The notes below the pieces were generated by a model that was given only the letters and a program-made list of their open reading frames with translations, was not told the DNA's origin and did not search any database. 64,000 bases of DNA from Echiichthys vipera (Eukaryota; Chordata; Actinopteri; Perciformes; Trachinidae): the NCBI GenBank assembly GCA_963691815.1, contig OY829658.1, positions 17,550,285-17,614,284 on the forward strand, written 5' to 3'. A program made the position numbers and the translations under genes. Below, one piece after another: positions 29,740 through 42,942 of the stretch; the stretch's first letter is position 1, and each line of letters opens with the position of its first letter.

Positions 29740-29906
29740 AGAGAATGGGAAGAATGCAAGCACTTGAACAGATGAAGTGATGGCTGAGTGGATAAAAGTA
29801 TTCATGCCGTAGTCACGCCAGCATGTAGGCAAGTACAGAGAAACACTCACCCAGAGGGGTGTGTTTAATATCTTCACCTTTCGATCCATTTCAACACACA
29901 CACACA

Positions 29907-29969
<63 letters not shown>

Positions 29970-30062
29970 ATTAGTGACTCCACTGTTGAATGTGACAAGT
30001 AGTGTGAAAGCGCCTTGAGTAGTCAGAAGACTAGAAAGGCGCTATATAAGTAAGAGCCCATT
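29740..30062 (+). mobile_element. SINE-like fragment interrupted by a CA tract
   Basis: GATGGCTGAGTGGATAAAAG near 29780 resembles a tRNA A box. After the CA tract, AAAGGCGCTATATAAGTAAG and CCCATTTACC (about 30037-30064) form a typical fish SINE-type 3' tail. Joining the two halves into one element is inference. Confidence 0.35.
29894..29967. repeat. (AC)n microsatellite
   Basis: CA repeats with one CAAG interruption, inside SINE-like sequence. Confidence 0.95.
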
Positions 30063-30064
30063 TA

Positions 30065-30176
<112 letters not shown>

Positions 30177-32054
30177 AAAAAAACAAAAAACTGTGAACCC
30201 ATTCACCCTCTGTGTCCAACATTCAGCTGTACTGACAAACCATCACCTGTTAACTCATTGTAAGTTTATCTTGATCAACATCTCTTTGACCCCTATGTAG
30301 ACTTGCAGCACAAGCATAAAAAATGTAGGTATGCTTTGATCATTTATGCACTTTTTCTGTAGTATTGAAGCTACTCTTAGCAGCTTAGTTTAGAGGTTGA
30401 ATGCACTTTTTCAATTGTAAATCTGACGCATCTGCTAAATGTCAATATCAGTATTATGTTGGTAATACTGGTGGCAGTACAGTATGTTTCTCCTCACAGT
30501 CTCATTTGCTAGAATTACAAAGAATTGCGTTTGTTAAAATTCATCTCTCTCAAATACAATTCCTTTCTTTTCTTTTAATCCCTATGTGTTATGGTCTCAT
30601 AACAAAGGCGAGCCATAGCAGGTGATATATTTAAACTTGATCGGGTATCATAGTATTTTCCTTAAAAGTTGGCACAGTTTTGGAATGACCCCCCCTCCCA
30701 GTTTTGCTCTTCCCTCCCTCTCACTATCCTCCTCCTCCCTTTTCCGCTGACATTTTTCAGCTTTCCATACTCCCCGCTGTGCCTCGCTGGCGGTGCCAGT
30801 GTTGTCCTCCCAGTGAGTTTCTATCTGCCTCTTTCTGCCACCATCTGTTTCTCTCTCTGCCTCTCTTTCTCTCTGCCTTCCTTTCGCCTATCTCTTTCTC
30901 TGTATCTGCTTTACCTCATCGTCCATTCTATTCTCTCCATCTGTCTTCCCCGCTGTCACCTCTGGATCTTTTCTTTTTTTAATTTTGCTATTTCTCACTC
31001 TTTGTTGCTATCTCTTATATCTGTCTCGTCCTCTCTTATCTCCATCCCTCTTTCTCCCTCGCCGTTTTAACACCATATGATGGACTCCTTTGCCAGTTGG
31101 TGTCTGCTAATCCATGGCCTCAGTACACATCTATTTTCTGCCTAACATTCACACATTACGAACATCTATAGTGCACACAAACCATGCTGCTTTCTGTGTG
31201 CCTTTGGCTTAATGTGTGTGTGTGCTTACATGCTTAACTTAAGCCCGACACTATACTATACCCAGCCGTGAAAGCTTATTGATTTTCCCATGTCTCCCAT
31301 ACCAGAAATTCCTCTGTTTCTTTCTCTTGCTATGCATATGTCTCACTGTCCCATTACCATATCTCATTTCCACCGTAGCTCTCTGTAGAATAGAGTCATA
31401 ATGCACAACATAAGAAGTGTGCATGGGGTGATATATCATTACTAATGTAAGTGACATACAAAATCAACCACACGCTGTAATTCCCCTCTCTGTCTTCCAA
31501 TGAAACACTTTCCCACAGCTAGACAGCGACACAAAAACACTCTTTCCTTGTCTTCAGATGTGTAAGAAGTGGGTCAGTAGGATGTTTGACGTCCCACACA
31601 CCTTCTCACACGTACACACACACTGCAGCTGACTAACAGTAGGGAACATGTCTCTTGCATCCCTGTAACATCCCCATCATTCCACCACAACCTGCCTAAT
31701 TAGTCCCACAGAGTGTGTGCACGCTGTCGACGATCAGCCAGTCTGTCTCTTTTGCCGGTGTGTGGGCGGCGACTTAAATCCGCTTGTTGCACATTTGATC
31801 TTTAAAGATGCACTGAAGTTTTTTTAATTTATTTTTCCACTGTCAATATGACAGGCTGTGTTTATAATGATGACCTGTATTTGCATTGAAGTTTAAAGTT
31901 TAAAACGATAGAACATTATGCAGACAGTAGGAAATGAATGCTACAGAATGAAAAAGATGTACGGTGAACAAGAGTAACGGACATTAAAAAAGAATAGGCA
32001 GAAATGTTTAAAAGCTTGTAAAAATATATATACACGGTATATTATTATATATAT

Positions 32055-32104
32055 AGAATTATAATATGTATAAACACATATATGTATATACATATTATAA
32101 TTCT
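32055..32104. repeat. Perfect 17-bp inverted repeat (hairpin)
   Basis: AGAATTATAATATGTAT (32055-32071) is exactly complementary to ATACATATTATAATTCT (32088-32104) around a 16-nt spacer that is itself largely palindromic. Could be an AT-rich cruciform or a remnant of a small transposon. Confidence 0.7.
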
Positions 32105-32269
32105 GTGGGCTTTAAAAGGCAGGTGGAAATGCTATGTTCCAACCTATGTTATCCCAAGGTTTATTATTTTTATTCCCCATACTTCTTCTGTACGTTCTTC
32201 AGTCGCCTCTTGTTGCTGTATACTTTCAGCTACAAAAAACATTTAACTATCAAAATGTTCAGCTTTTTC

Positions 32270-32530
32270 AGCTCTTTAATGCTGATTTTCAACCCTTTTT
32301 ATGCTTTTCATACTTTTTCATATGTTCAGCTTTTCAAATATTTTTTTCTAATGCAAACCAATGGAGTTCAGCTTTAAATCATTTAAAACATGCTTCTCTT
32401 TGAACCTCATCTAGTTGGACAAAACTCTACCTAAATACTTCATTCCAACTTTAAATGGTTCCCAAGACTTTGACCTATACGGCTCAATCTTTTCCCTTTC
32501 ATATCTTTTACAGTTTTCCTATAATCACAG
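32270..32530 (+). repeat. Probable interspersed repeat rich in TTCAGCTTTT motifs
   Basis: Repeated TTCAGCTTTT/CATACTTTTTCATATG motifs, followed by CAAAACTCTACCTAAATAC, TTCATTCCAACTTTAAATGG and CCCAAGACTTTGACCTA. I recognise this as a dispersed fish repeat, family unknown. The same motif recurs near 33028-33090 and 33268-33325. Confidence 0.45.
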
Positions 32531-32989
32531 TTTATTTTTTATGTTTTTTTAGACCTGAGCAGAGTTTATGAGTGTGTATTGCGATTCAGAGTGTATGGAA
32601 TCCCTATGCTGTTGCCTCACTCTGGCTTCAGCTGTTTCACAAAACTTTCTGAATAAATCCTCCTCCTCTAGCTTATTTTTTTTTAATTCTGGTGATCAAA
32701 ACACCAGGAGATGCCTTCTTGCTCTCATCCACGTCAAAGATAAATATGGTCAGCACGCAGGGTCAAAGACAGAAAACTTTAGCAGTAATTTTTCACTTTT
32801 TCCACACAACAAACACGTCCATGTTGACTAAACCTTCATAATGCTCAATATGAAGACATATAGTCAAGTCATAGTTTTTCTGTGAGAACGAGTTGTTTCA
32901 AAGCGTGTGTCTCTACATTTCAGTGCAGAGGCTGCTTTAGTTAGACCTACATATAAGTGCAGGGCCTTCTGATACTACCCTGTATGGGG

Positions 32990-33325
32990 CCATAGCAACT
33001 CCTGGGCAGTGCCGAGGTGTCTTTGAGCATTCAGCTTTTTTATATTTTTGTACATATTCAGCTTTTTAAATATTCTTTTCAAATGTTAAGCTTTTTTATT
33101 ACTGTTGCTCATATGTTATAATATCATCAGGGCAGTCCTCACAAAAGTAGGCTGGGAACCGTAAGGTCGCTGGTTCGAGTCCATGTATGGACCAACAATG
33201 GAGTGTTGTGACTGGTGGCTGGAGAAAACGCCAGTTCACCTCCGAGGCACTGCCGATGTGCCATTGAGCATTCAGCTTTTTCATACTTTTGCAGATATTT
33301 ACCTTTTTTAATATTCTCTTCAAAT
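32990..33325 (+). mobile_element. Degenerate SINE pieces duplicated with an AT-rich flank
   Basis: 33128-33270 aligns by eye with the SINE at 26 kb (GGCTGGGAACCGTA.GGT.GCTGGTTC.AGTCC, then GACTGGTGGCTGGAG and CACTGCCGA.GTG). The sequence CTGCCGA.GTG...TTGAGCATTCAGCTTTTT.ATA.TTTT appears twice, near 33010 and 33250, about 240 bp apart. This points to a tandem duplication that includes SINE sequence and its AT-rich flank. Confidence 0.55.
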
Positions 33326-33758
33326 ATGGACTCGTGTTTTTTTAAATTAAAAGATGTTGTTGGAGAGGTGTAATCTCCATTAAATTAACTTTTCTGACCT
33401 GTCTACATAAGTTGCTGTCTACCTGTCACCGTGGAAACCAGGGCTGCGACAGGTGACTGTTATTGATGGAAACAGTGACCGGATCACTTACTTACTGAGA
33501 AAATGGAAGACAGGATGAATCTAATTTGACATTTCCAATAGATTTCTGATGGCCCTTTGTATTTTCGCTTGGACTTATATTGTTTGAGGCAGATGTAAAC
33601 AATAAAGTCATCATCTTCAGTAAAACCTCCTGTCGTTCACAGTAAAATAAGTTTTCGATACAACTTTTCGATTAAAGGGCCAAGAGAGTATTGTTGATGA
33701 TGTATAAGTGCCACAAATGCTACCACGCCCTGCGTCTGGACAGATTTCTTGTCTATTA

Positions 33759-33973
33759 AGGGGGGTGTCCAATCCTGCTCCTGCATGTTTTAGGTTTCTC
33801 CCTGCTGTAACCTGCTGTAGAAAAGGGTTAAAAAAAAAAAGGTTAAAAACTTTAAATGCTCCGCTTCAGCTGCTTGATAATGAGCTGAGCATTAGACTCA
33901 GGTGTGTTGGAGCAGAGAGAAACCTAAAATATGCACGACAGTAGCTCTCCAGGAGCAGGATTGGACACCTCTA
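33759..33973. mobile_element. hAT-like MITE with 8-bp target duplication
   Basis: Inverted termini GGTGTCCAATCCTGCTCCTG and CAGGAGCAGGATTGGACACC. The flanks GTCTATTA (33751-33758) and GTCTATCA (33974-33981) match at 7 of 8 positions, the duplication length expected for hAT elements. About 215 bp, non-coding, with an internal A-run. Confidence 0.75.
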
Positions 33974-34560
33974 GTCTATCATTTACTACTACAGCCTTTT
34001 TACTACTACTACTGCTACTACTAGCCATGTTCTGCTTTTACTACTTTTGACCTTAGCAGTGGGATGTGTATCAAAACGGGTAAAAGTCAAGCCCACTATA
34101 TATACTTTATTGTCTGTGTGCATGTATGGTGATCTTTTTTCCGGAATTATGTGGTAATGTCTGCTCTCTCTTGCTCTTCACATCAATAAAATTCACTTGC
34201 TCAGAAGCACTGCCATTATCAACATCGATAACCATCACTGTAGGGCTTTTGTTGTTCTTCACTGTGGGATCTGTACAAATGTGTGCATATGGAAAGTCAG
34301 AGGCCGATGTAAAAGACAAATGTGTTGCATGTTGCCTGTTTGCAGTCGCAACTCAGTTTGAAGCGAGCTGTGATGACCTTATATTGTCGTTTATGCTCAT
34401 GGATCAAAGCTGAGTTACATGTGCTGGCTTTGTTAAATAAACCCTTGAATGCATGTGTGTTCCCTGTCGATGCGTACAGCACAGTGCGTCCTCTCATGTT
34501 ATAAATCAGTAATATTCCTACTTTAGTGTCAACTTTTGTTGTTGTTGTTTCATCCACCAG

Positions 34561-34680
34561 GGAGTGCTGAGTCCCTAAGTCCCTGAACACACTGCGCTCC
34601 GGGATAGTCTGGAACCCTCTCCATGGGCTGTACCACCTGCTGACAAACCAGGGGGGTCTGGAGGAGTTGTTTTGAATGAG
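34561..34680 (+). other. atxn1: Candidate 120-bp non-coding 5' exon of atxn1
   Basis: A T-rich tract (TTTTGTTGTTGTTGTTTCAT) ending CCACCAG precedes 34561, and GTGAGG follows 34680. The enclosed sequence is GC-balanced and non-repetitive, unlike the surrounding AT-rich DNA. Stops occur in all forward frames, so it is not coding. It holds a short uORF, MGCTTC (34623-34643), and an ATG at 34676 whose frame would extend 15 codons if joined directly to 51668. Mammalian ATXN1 has several small non-coding 5' exons, so assignment to this gene is reasonable, but no transcript confirms it. Confidence 0.55.
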
Positions 34681-36154
34681 GTGAGGTTGTCCCTGCCTAT
34701 TAAGATGTGCCTACATCATGTTTTCATTAAATTAATTCACTTTTTATTGCTATGTAAGCTGATTTTATGAATCGACAGAGACCTGTAGTATATTTCAGCT
34801 GTGCTTCATAAGCTTATAAGTTCACTGCTCACTGCTGAATCCATATACAATTTCTATCTATGGCTGAATCATTACTGACAATCTGGCACTGTGTTGCTAT
34901 TACAACCTAAAAGCTGCTAGTCTGACTGTCGTGTTTAATTTGATGTTATTCGGTCTGACATCAAGGACTTTTTTAGCCCAGTGTTTTCCTCCTAGCCACG
35001 AGCCTTGCTCTGCTGATAAGCCTGTCACCCTGGTCACAGCCCAGATGAATGTTAAGTAAAGTGCATTTGATTTTAATGTGAGTGAAGTGGCAGTTACTCA
35101 AATGCACAGCTTGCAGTGAATTAAACAAAGTTAATTTGGGGAGCCGGGTGGAGGAGATGGGGGGACTGTAGTTTATTGCTTGTTTGTATTCGTTATTTCG
35201 ATGTGTGTTTGGGTATCTCGTTTTGATGCATGCTCAATGATGTATTTCTTCATAAACAAATCAGCCATTCTTTAAACACAAGCAACCTGCTTTGATTTCT
35301 CTCTGAATTTCTGTTTCCTCTTACTCGCAGCACAAATGCATCCTTTTTGTGGTATTATTGATTCCCAGAGGAGAAATTCTCTCTTCCCTATCTCCCCTTC
35401 CACAGGGAAGTAAGACCGCAGGGTCAGCTGCAGAAAAGCACCTTTAGAGTGGCTGGGGATTATCTTGCTCGTGGACATTTCTGCAGAGCAAATGCTCCGG
35501 GTCAAGGATTTAAACGCAGGTCTTCTGGTTGACAGATTCTCTCTCTGCTCACTCTAAGGCATCCTTCCAGTGACTTAATGAAAATCAATATAAGCGAAGT
35601 TTTTCAACTTACTCCCCCCGTTTGGAGACGAGTGTTATTTTCCACTTGCCTCTTTCCCTGAGGGGTCTGTTTACTGCTGTTGTGAGCAATAAACAATTGA
35701 CATGGGTAACTTTAATAACAAACACTAACTGACCTCCACCAGGAGTCTGCACGCAGAGTGGAAGATTAATGTCTGACTTTACTACGGTGTCAGGATACTA
35801 ATTGGCAGGTTAAGTCTCAAGGCAGCACTGAACTGTCCAGCTATGAGCTAATAATATGCATCACAAACTAATTAAAAACATTTCATTATTGCACAGTACA
35901 GGCACCAACAGACATTAAAAAGTAATACTGAGTGAATGTTCTTGAGCAACAACCTCAACTGTAGAGAAAGTCACAGCTAAGAATAAAGTTCCTTAATAAT
36001 TTCTTTGCATGAATGAGTGATCAAATCTAATTAAGCTAGTGGATAACAGTAGTGGCAGTAGAGGTCTCACTCTCTCTTAAACAAACAAACTTGGTTCATT
36101 GGCGAAGAGGCTGGCGGCCAAGCTGCTGCTAACATTTACTCAGAAATATATAGC

Positions 36155-36692
36155 TATAACGACCAAGATCTAAAAGGTTTATCATAAAAGTGTGGCATAG
36201 TTAAAGATATAATCCATAAGATTTTCATCTAGGTAATTGTCTTTTAAGTTACTATCTATCACAGAATGAGTTAAAACAATGGTGACTGATCATATGCCAC
36301 ACTGAAGAAAGGCCTTCTACTTGTATTCACTTGTACTTAAAAATCTGGAACTTACAACTTCAGAGTCTGGCTTGTAGTAAGGGCACAAGTGTAATAGGAA
36401 CATGTGTGTGTGTGTGTGTGTGTGTGTGGATTAAAGAGGGTAACATAGCGGACGGACTGGAAGTAGAGAGGTGAATGTGAAAGACTGTATAAAAACTCAA
36501 TTTATGACAGCTTCTGGCCGACAAGTACAGCACCGACACAAGCTCAAAGGGGATATGGTGCGATTGACAGGAGACCAAATGTAACCGACGGCTAGCTTGA
36601 ATGAAATTACGGATTTCTCTGGGTTTGAACATCGTTAGAAACATTTAGTTTTACATTTTAAGGCAGAAAAGTTGCATATCACAGCTTTTAAA
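36155..36692. mobile_element. Probable MITE or other dispersed repeat
   Basis: Blocks ATAATCCATAAGATTTTCATCT, ATGCCACACTGAAGAAAGGC, GACAGCTTCTGGCCGACA, GGTGCGATTGACAGGAGACC, ATTACGGATTTCTCTGGGTT and a final GTTGCATATCACAGCTTTTAA are familiar from a fish repeat family. A TG tract (36403-36428) sits inside it. Boundaries are approximate and no clear inverted repeat was identified. Confidence 0.45.
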
Positions 36693-36900
36693 TTCATACT
36701 TAAACAATGCTATGTATATGAAGTATTATTTGTGATATCCTGTTGTGTGGATGAGGGTAAAGTATTTCTTAAAGGTTACAGAATTGTCCTTCCTTTCTTT
36801 TTGGAGTGGGTACCATGTTGCCTCATCATTTGCTGCCTGGCTATGGGAGCAGGGAGTGCACTCTGGTCCTTGTCTTAAGCAGACATGCTTGTTTAAGTGG

Positions 36901-37018
<118 letters not shown>

Positions 37019-37445
37019 GCAAATGTACTCATTCACTGACACTGAGCACTCTCATTTACCCCACAGGTAGCAGAGAGTTTGGAGAGGGCTGCCTGCCTTC
37101 CTCTCTCAACTTGCTTTCTCTATTTTGTTTATTCTCTCTGCGGGTTCAATTCACTGAGCTTTATTAGTGTGATATCTTGCCAAAGCACGTATTTGACAAG
37201 AAAGTGAGACTTAAGTGTTTATCCATCTTCTAGGTGCTGGCATGACTATATGTACAGTACTGGCAAAGCATGTTGTACAGGGTTTACAATAGAATAATTC
37301 AGATAATATGTCTTTCTTTGTCTTTCTGTCTCATTCACTGTGCTGATTGAAGTGTGAGGTTGTACTTCCCTCCTTCACACTATCACCCTCTTTCTCGTTG
37401 AATCCACAGAGTAAAAAGTGTGAGTGCTTGAGTATGTGTGGGTGT

Positions 37446-37448
<3 letters not shown>

Positions 37449-37477
<29 letters not shown>

Positions 37478-37482
37478 TGAGA
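37449..37482. repeat. (GA)n tract
   Basis: About 14 GA units. Confidence 0.9.
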
Positions 37483-37799
37483 GACCAAGAGAGAGTTGGT
37501 GCTATTCTTGGCTGGTTGGGGAAGTCTTGGCTCCCTGGCGTATGGGAAAAGTGCTTTTGGCAAGTCTTGAACCGAGGCACTCCTTTATGCTGTCCTCTTG
37601 AAACACTCACACACAGAGACAAATACACAAACTTGTTTTTGTCACTTACAAGGACATTGTGTTGACTTAAATAATCCTCTGGAGACTTAACCATAAACAC
37701 TACATGCTAAACTAAACCTTACATTAACCAAAAGCCAAAGACTTAACTCTAAAATGAAATGGTTTACCTTGAGTGGACATAACCCACAACATGAGTAAT

Positions 37800-37836
<37 letters not shown>

Positions 37837-38028
37837 GTAACTAAAGCTCACATTTACATGCTTCTTTAGTCACAAGCTGCCAAGTTCTTGGTTTTTTTTT
37901 TTCTCATTCTCTCTCTACATGCATGGTTACTCACACACACTCACACACACAAGAGCAGAACTAAGTGCAGTCTCAAAAGATTTCTAGTAGTACTACATTA
38001 TGCCTCGAGTTTCACTGTCATTCAGACG

Positions 38029-38036
38029 TGCACGCG

Positions 38037-38075
<39 letters not shown>

Positions 38076-38097
38076 ACACACACACACACACATATAC
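38029..38097. repeat. (CG)n-(CA)n compound tract
   Basis: CGCGCGCGCG runs into CA repeats with ATA interruptions. Alternating purine-pyrimidine, like 13621-13703 in reverse orientation. Confidence 0.95.
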
Positions 38098-38137
38098 ATA
38101 GTGTTCCGCATAATGTCCTCGGATCAATTGCCTAAGG

Positions 38138-38140
<3 letters not shown>

Positions 38141-38188
<48 letters not shown>
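38141..38188. repeat. (CT)n microsatellite
   Basis: About 24 uninterrupted units. Confidence 0.97.
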
Positions 38189-38193
<5 letters not shown>

Positions 38194-38958
38194 CCTTGTC
38201 ACTGTGCAGTCCCACTACAATGTGACATTCTTGTTATTTAGACCTGCTCTCCGCATCTTCAAGGGAAAGATTGGGTTTGCCATTGAATTTGGGTCAGGGT
38301 CAAAGGGTTCTGGGCTTATAAGGATACTACAACCACACTCTGCCACAGCTTCTCAAACATGTTATTTTCAATCCATGAGACGGATGCATGCATGCAAAAT
38401 AATTTTGTCTGTGTGGGTGTGTATGTGTGCGTACCATTCTAAAGTAAATGTTGATTGCTCACTGTAATAGCTATAGAAAAAATGTCACCACCAGCATTTA
38501 GCTTGATTTCCTATAAGCATCGCTTTCATTATGCAATTTTGTTGGCCGCCGGATATGATCTTGGGAATGATGACTCACTGTAACCTTTAAACGATAAAGT
38601 TCATTGCTCAGTATATTCACTCACACAAATCTTTATCACAAAAATCTTGTTATGATGTACTATATATGTAAAATATTACTGGAAGGAAAATAGGTGGTCC
38701 ACCTTAAAAGTCAGGCTACCTTAAGTTAGCCCGGAGCTTAGTTGACATAGTTTCAGGGCTAACCCGTTTGACTTAATTTAGGTGGCGAGTGAGACACGGG
38801 AACTTGGCTTGGGTCTTGAAGAGTTGTAGCATTTATTCACTGACATGGTTCACTGCTATGTTCACAGCTACAGTATAATGTTCCTGCTAACTTCATACTC
38901 ACCCTCACACACACTTTCAACCCCTCACTCTCTAACGTTCGTCTTATAAATACATTTA

Positions 38959-38980
38959 ATATATATATATATATATATAT
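38959..38980. repeat. (AT)n tract
   Basis: About 11 units. Confidence 0.9.
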
Positions 38981-39778
38981 CCCCAATGTTTAGACCTGGA
39001 GGGGAGTCAAATTAGGCCCGGCAGGCAGTCGGCTTGCAATATACTGACGGAAACCCTGTAAATACATGCATCATTCTGTTGAAATTGCCCAATTGACAGG
39101 AGCCATTTTCCCGTATGGGAGTTTGACAAGCAATCAGCATGGCTATTCAACATGATTATATAAGTTTTATTGTATAGAGTGAGTAGACGTGCATATTGGT
39201 TTGTTTATTTTATCAAAGTCTATTCCAGGAGTACAGGAGTAGACACACTGCTTGGCAGCATGCAGACACCTGTGGAGTTTGCAGTGATTGGTTGTGGGTG
39301 TGTGTCTGTGTGTGTGTGTGTCAGGCTGTGGAATTTGTTTGTCTGCATAATGCCTGAGTTCGGTATGGCTGTGGTGTGCACAGCTTGTGTGTCCTGTTGA
39401 GTCTCAGGGTTGTCGGATGCGTGTTCGTGTCGAGCGCAGCCCTTTGATGATTTGTGCGAGTCTGCGTGCTCAACCAGTGCTGCCTGCTGCCTGTCTGACA
39501 TTTTTGTCCTTGTGCCTTTTGAAAAGGTGGAACACATTATTCACAGACAAGGACACATGGTGAGCAGTCGCCCACCTCTCTTTCATCCACACAATGCCCG
39601 CTGCCATGCCAATTAGTGCCAGTCCGCCTGCCTATACAGCGGGGCAATTCACCTTCAATGCACACAACAGTATGGCTGTATATCTCTGTCCTAAATGTGG
39701 ACACATGCAGGGACGATCAGGAAAACAAAAACTGTTCTTTCAGTCTTTTTCTTCCATTCTGACATGCAAGAGAAAATA

Positions 39779-39935
<157 letters not shown>

Positions 39936-41178
39936 TGTGTCCACAGGCGCTGTTTAGCGCCATGCTCCCTTCAGCTCCTCAAAGTCACACATCCCACACC
40001 TGTCAGCCTGTCTTCCACCTGACTTCAGCTTAGAAATTATGACACTCCCATCATCTGATTGCCTGCTTGTCTTTCTCACCATGTCCCACCCACATGAAAA
40101 GGTCATTGGAGCACACAGTTGAGGTGTGATACACTTTACAGAGGATTTGCTTTAAATTACCATTACACATTGACTTTTAAATAAAAATATTGATTGACTT
40201 CTGCAGCAAAATGCAACACCTCCTTAAAATCAAATCAGTGTTAAACAACCTCTACTTGTAATTGTAACGATTCTATTTTACATTTTAATTATTTTAAATA
40301 CAGATCAAATGATCTACTCTTGCACACTTCTAACACCCTTTATTTTTAATTTTGCATTTTAATTATCCTATCTATCTACGAAATTGTTTTCCATAATTAG
40401 AAAGTTTTTCTTTCATTGTAAACGAGGGTTAGAATAATCAAAAAGATGCCATAATTCCATGACAATTCACATATTGTGGTTAAAAATGTTGAGTTTAATA
40501 TTATCACACAATATGCAAAATATTGAACTTCTTGGATAGGTTTTGTACATTTTTTCCATTCTTACAATGACCATTGAAAAGCTTGATCAAGTTGATGAAG
40601 TAGTCTGCTTTAAGGTAGAGACATTCTGCAAACTATCATATCATGATCTATGTGGGGAGAGTGAATGAAGGGATGGCATAAAGATGAATAGAGTTTGAAT
40701 AACGTGTCTCCTTTTTCTTGCTCCTCTTTTCTGTCTTTTACTTATCTCTTTTCCCTTTTCTCCCTGCAACTGCCTCCCCTCCTACGTGTCTCTCGCTCTC
40801 CCTTTTGTGCCGTAACACACATTCTATGAACAGGATTATATTCAGTGTTGTCTATGAAATAACATTCGGGTGTTTATGTCTGCGTTTGCCCTTGAACAAG
40901 TGTGTTGGACATTTGCCTGCATATTTGTGTGTCTGAATGTCTGTGACAACTATTGTTTGGTGTGCGTAGGCATTTGCGAATACATGCTTTGTACGAGTGT
41001 GAAAATGAGAGAGTGATAGAGTTTCAGTTCATGGCTGTGCGTGTGTATCCGCATGCCCGTCTAAATGCATATTTACGCATTTATTTGTGCTTCTGCGTGT
41101 GTGTACTTGGTAGGATTATACAGCAATAGAGGAGCTTAGAAGTGATTTGCCCATCCATTCCAGTCCCTCCCTAATCCT

Positions 41179-41248
<70 letters not shown>
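41179..41248. repeat. (AC)n microsatellite
   Basis: About 34 units ending in CGTACGTAC. Confidence 0.97.
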
Positions 41249-41250
<2 letters not shown>

Positions 41251-42942
41251 ACGTACTAGCAGGGATCTAATAGTGTGTGTGGATTAGTAGGTTTGTGAAT
41301 GGGATGTGGCTTGGGCTGAAGCAGCATACTACACTGCCAGCGAGTTAACACAGCCTGGCAGAGGGTTTGTGAGAGAGACAGAGAGGTGAAGGGGTCTACA
41401 AAGTGAAACATTTTTGTGTGCACAATTCAGAGGGCACTGTTGATGTTGAACATGATTATGTAATGATTACAAAAGGTTATGAATGATAGACTATAAAGAG
41501 GATGTGGCCATGATATGATTAGGGTGTTGTAACAAGGGCGTGCCTTCATAAAGCCAGCCTTACAGTGATTATATGCGTGTTTGGTATGTGACCATTAGAT
41601 GGTTCTGCACCTGTCTCGCGCACACACATAGAGACAGATGGAAAGGCATGGATAAACAAGAGAGCTGAGACTTTTTCGCCGACAGAGACGGGGGTGGGGG
41701 GTGGGGGGGGGCAGATGGGTTGTGTGTGTGGGCGACTGAGAGAGCGGGAGAGTTGGTATCTGTGTGGAAGGAGAGAGAGCAGTCTGTGATATGTATATGA
41801 GTATATATAGAAGCCTTTCATCTGTTTCCTTAGTGACTGGCTCTGAGACTGTAAAAGAAGAAGAAAGTAGAGCGGTATTTTTTTGAGGGAGATTTTACCG
41901 CACTTAACATTACATTGATTGCTATTATGAGGTGATTATTGAGTTAGCTGTGATGTTATGAAGAACCTATTGCTTATATCATGATTTACATTTTCACTTT
42001 GGTCAATCCTGACCAATTCCAGCAGGCAGGTAAATGATTTGTTCTTGTTTATTTACCCTGTTTAGGGCACAGCATAATGCTTTGTGTTTACTACAAATAA
42101 ATAATTATAAAGTTTGTATAAGGGCGCACTCACACTGTCCATCTGTACTGTGCCCAAGCACATTTCACGGCTAAAGTCTAGTTCGTTTGACCAGTGCTCC
42201 TAGGCACGGTAAGCTTGTCGGCCACGACAAGCTTATGTTTTCAAGATCTGTCTGTATAAAACAGACCTTTGTGATTTCATGTAATACATATAAAAATCCA
42301 TTAGTCACGAAGTATAGATGTACATTATGAGGAGGTGGCAGGTTAATAAAGAGATTTTTAAGTTCAGGGATAATAAAACATGGATTTTGTGGAAGTAGTG
42401 ACACTCGATATTACCAAGTTATGATGAAGTGATGATAGTCTCGACATAATTTGATGGCTTATTAACATCCAACCAAAACAGGTTCCTTGGTGGAAATAAT
42501 TAGACAGTGTGGAGGGTCGACATGTGGCTACCTTGGCTGGACTGAGAAAGTTTTAAATGTAGAGACTAACCAGATGAACAAAGACATAACAGAGGCACAA
42601 CTAAAATCCCCATTCAAAAGAAATCTCATACCTCATAAGTGATTCTCTCCTTCCTCTTCTCTTTGTGTTTGTTCTCCACCCCCACTTGCTGTCTCTCTCT
42701 CACACGGTTTTCACTTGACGGCAGATTGTAAACAAACCCACACAAATGAATTATGATTAAATACAGAGAGGCTCCAATTAGATGCCAAGGCAACGGAAAA
42801 TGACTGTGAAACAAATACACTGTCTAGTCTGGTTTTGGCTTTCTGTCTGTGTTGTTTTTCTGTGTTTATTGAGTCTCTATCTGTATCCTATTTGTCCTTC
42901 TACACTACTTAGATAATTTTCGTCTATAACTCAGTAGTGATA

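Noticed and set aside
30669..31070. 133-codon Ser/Leu/Pro-rich ORF
   Set aside because: Translation of a pyrimidine-rich CTCT/CCTC stretch without domain features.
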